Shown here: positions 63,893-64,000 of the stretch, piece by piece | Layout of the letters: each line of letters begins with the position of its first letter | How positions within the stretch are numbered: position 1 is the first letter of the stretch | Assembly (NCBI GenBank): GCA_004195035.1 | Contig: SGBD01000005.1 | Coordinates: forward strand, 39,241 to 103,240 | Origin: Candidatus Acidulodesulfobacterium ferriphilum | GTDB taxonomy: Bacteria > SZUA-79 > Acidulodesulfobacterales > Acidulodesulfobacteraceae | Reading direction: 5' to 3' | Length of the DNA: 64,000 nucleotides | The notes under the pieces: model-generated | What the model was told of the DNA's origin: nothing | Databases searched by the model: none | The model's input: only the letters and a program-made list of their open reading frames with translations | Translations under genes and position numbers: made by a program

Positions 63893-64000
63893 AGGCTCTA
63901 TGACGGGCTGCCTGATGGATTCAAAAAAATAAAGATTTCCCTTACCTCACTGGTATTCCGCTTTCTATAAAGGATATTTTTTTGATAAAAGGTAAAAAAA
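63893..64000 (-). pseudogene. Upstream part of the molybdoenzyme, shifted frame at window edge
   Basis: From the window edge a frame reads FLPFIKKISFIESGIPVR and ends at TAA 63942-63944. The frame used by the enzyme downstream is closed by TGA 63947-63949 and TAG 63965-63967. Joining the two by a one-base shift would give a continuous protein. This may be a real frameshift or a sequencing error near a T7 run; the sequence cannot decide. Confidence 0.4.

Noticed and set aside
63947..63949. TGA as a possible selenocysteine codon in the molybdoenzyme
   Set aside because: Another stop (TAG 63965-63967) lies six codons further upstream in the same frame, and selenocysteine in this family sits far N-terminal, not in the C-terminal half.
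1..64000. CRISPR arrays, rRNA genes, classical riboswitches
   Set aside because: No regularly spaced direct repeats, no rRNA-like segments and no recognisable riboswitch leader were seen on either strand.

Overview
The window is a low-GC (by eye well under 45%), gene-dense stretch of a Gram-negative bacterial chromosome. Signs of an outer membrane are a TraT-like lipoprotein, an RND efflux pump and a PilB/PilT/PilC type IV pilus machine. The pilB-pilT-pilC-pilS-pilR order, two sigma-54 activator/kinase pairs and a sulfur-relay locus resemble deltaproteobacteria-like sulfur-cycling lineages. The Acidulodesulfobacterales/Sva0485 type is one possibility, but this is inference from gene content and no 16S gene is present.

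Layout. 1-2736: tail of an unknown gene, ruvX, mltG and a TraT-family lipoprotein, closed by an intrinsic terminator. 2775-5836: a modABC molybdate importer behind a promoter with a ModE-like palindrome. 5841-13660 (minus strand): xseA, an MFS exporter, an RND pump with its adaptor, and a TetR regulator whose promoter has a perfect 16-bp palindrome between -35 and -10. 13674-24675 (minus): a DUF2301-like membrane protein, then the classic translation/RNA cluster rimP-nusA-infB-rbfA-nrnA-truB-rpsO-pnp-M16 peptidase. 24767-33400 (minus): truA, pilR, pilS, pilC, pilT, pilB. 33453-35677 (minus): aroE, a DUF4388 protein, a small membrane protein. 35832-41483 (plus): xseB, ispA, dxs, tlyA and a TPR protein. 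41649-49153 (minus): a second sigma-54 regulator/kinase pair, ribF, a UbiB-type kinase, rnr. 49291-51937: tRNA-Leu(CAG), a DUF3857/transglutaminase protein, cobO.

51939-57259 is the most distinctive part: a TetR gene between a double-operator promoter and a run of same-strand genes for a secreted beta-propeller, TusA, a YeeE/YedE thiosulfate-type importer, a small membrane protein, three small DsrE/F/H-like proteins (one a 56-residue ORF that is easily missed), a secreted rhodanese and a tiny secreted Lys-rich protein. It reads as a sulfur uptake and persulfide-relay locus. After it come malate dehydrogenase, an isolated PilN-like protein, tRNA-Leu(CAA), an Old Yellow Enzyme, a TauE/SafE exporter, a TorD-like chaperone and the C-terminal part of a molybdopterin oxidoreductase cut or shifted at the window edge. 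The molybdate importer, TorD chaperone and molybdoenzyme together imply a working molybdoenzyme metabolism.

Three copies of a small non-coding inverted-repeat element (31457-31539, 41467-41632, 57394-57559) each carry a different 5-bp flanking duplication, which indicates a mobile MITE family. The two long copies are both exactly 166 bp, and one supplies the stop codon of the TPR gene.
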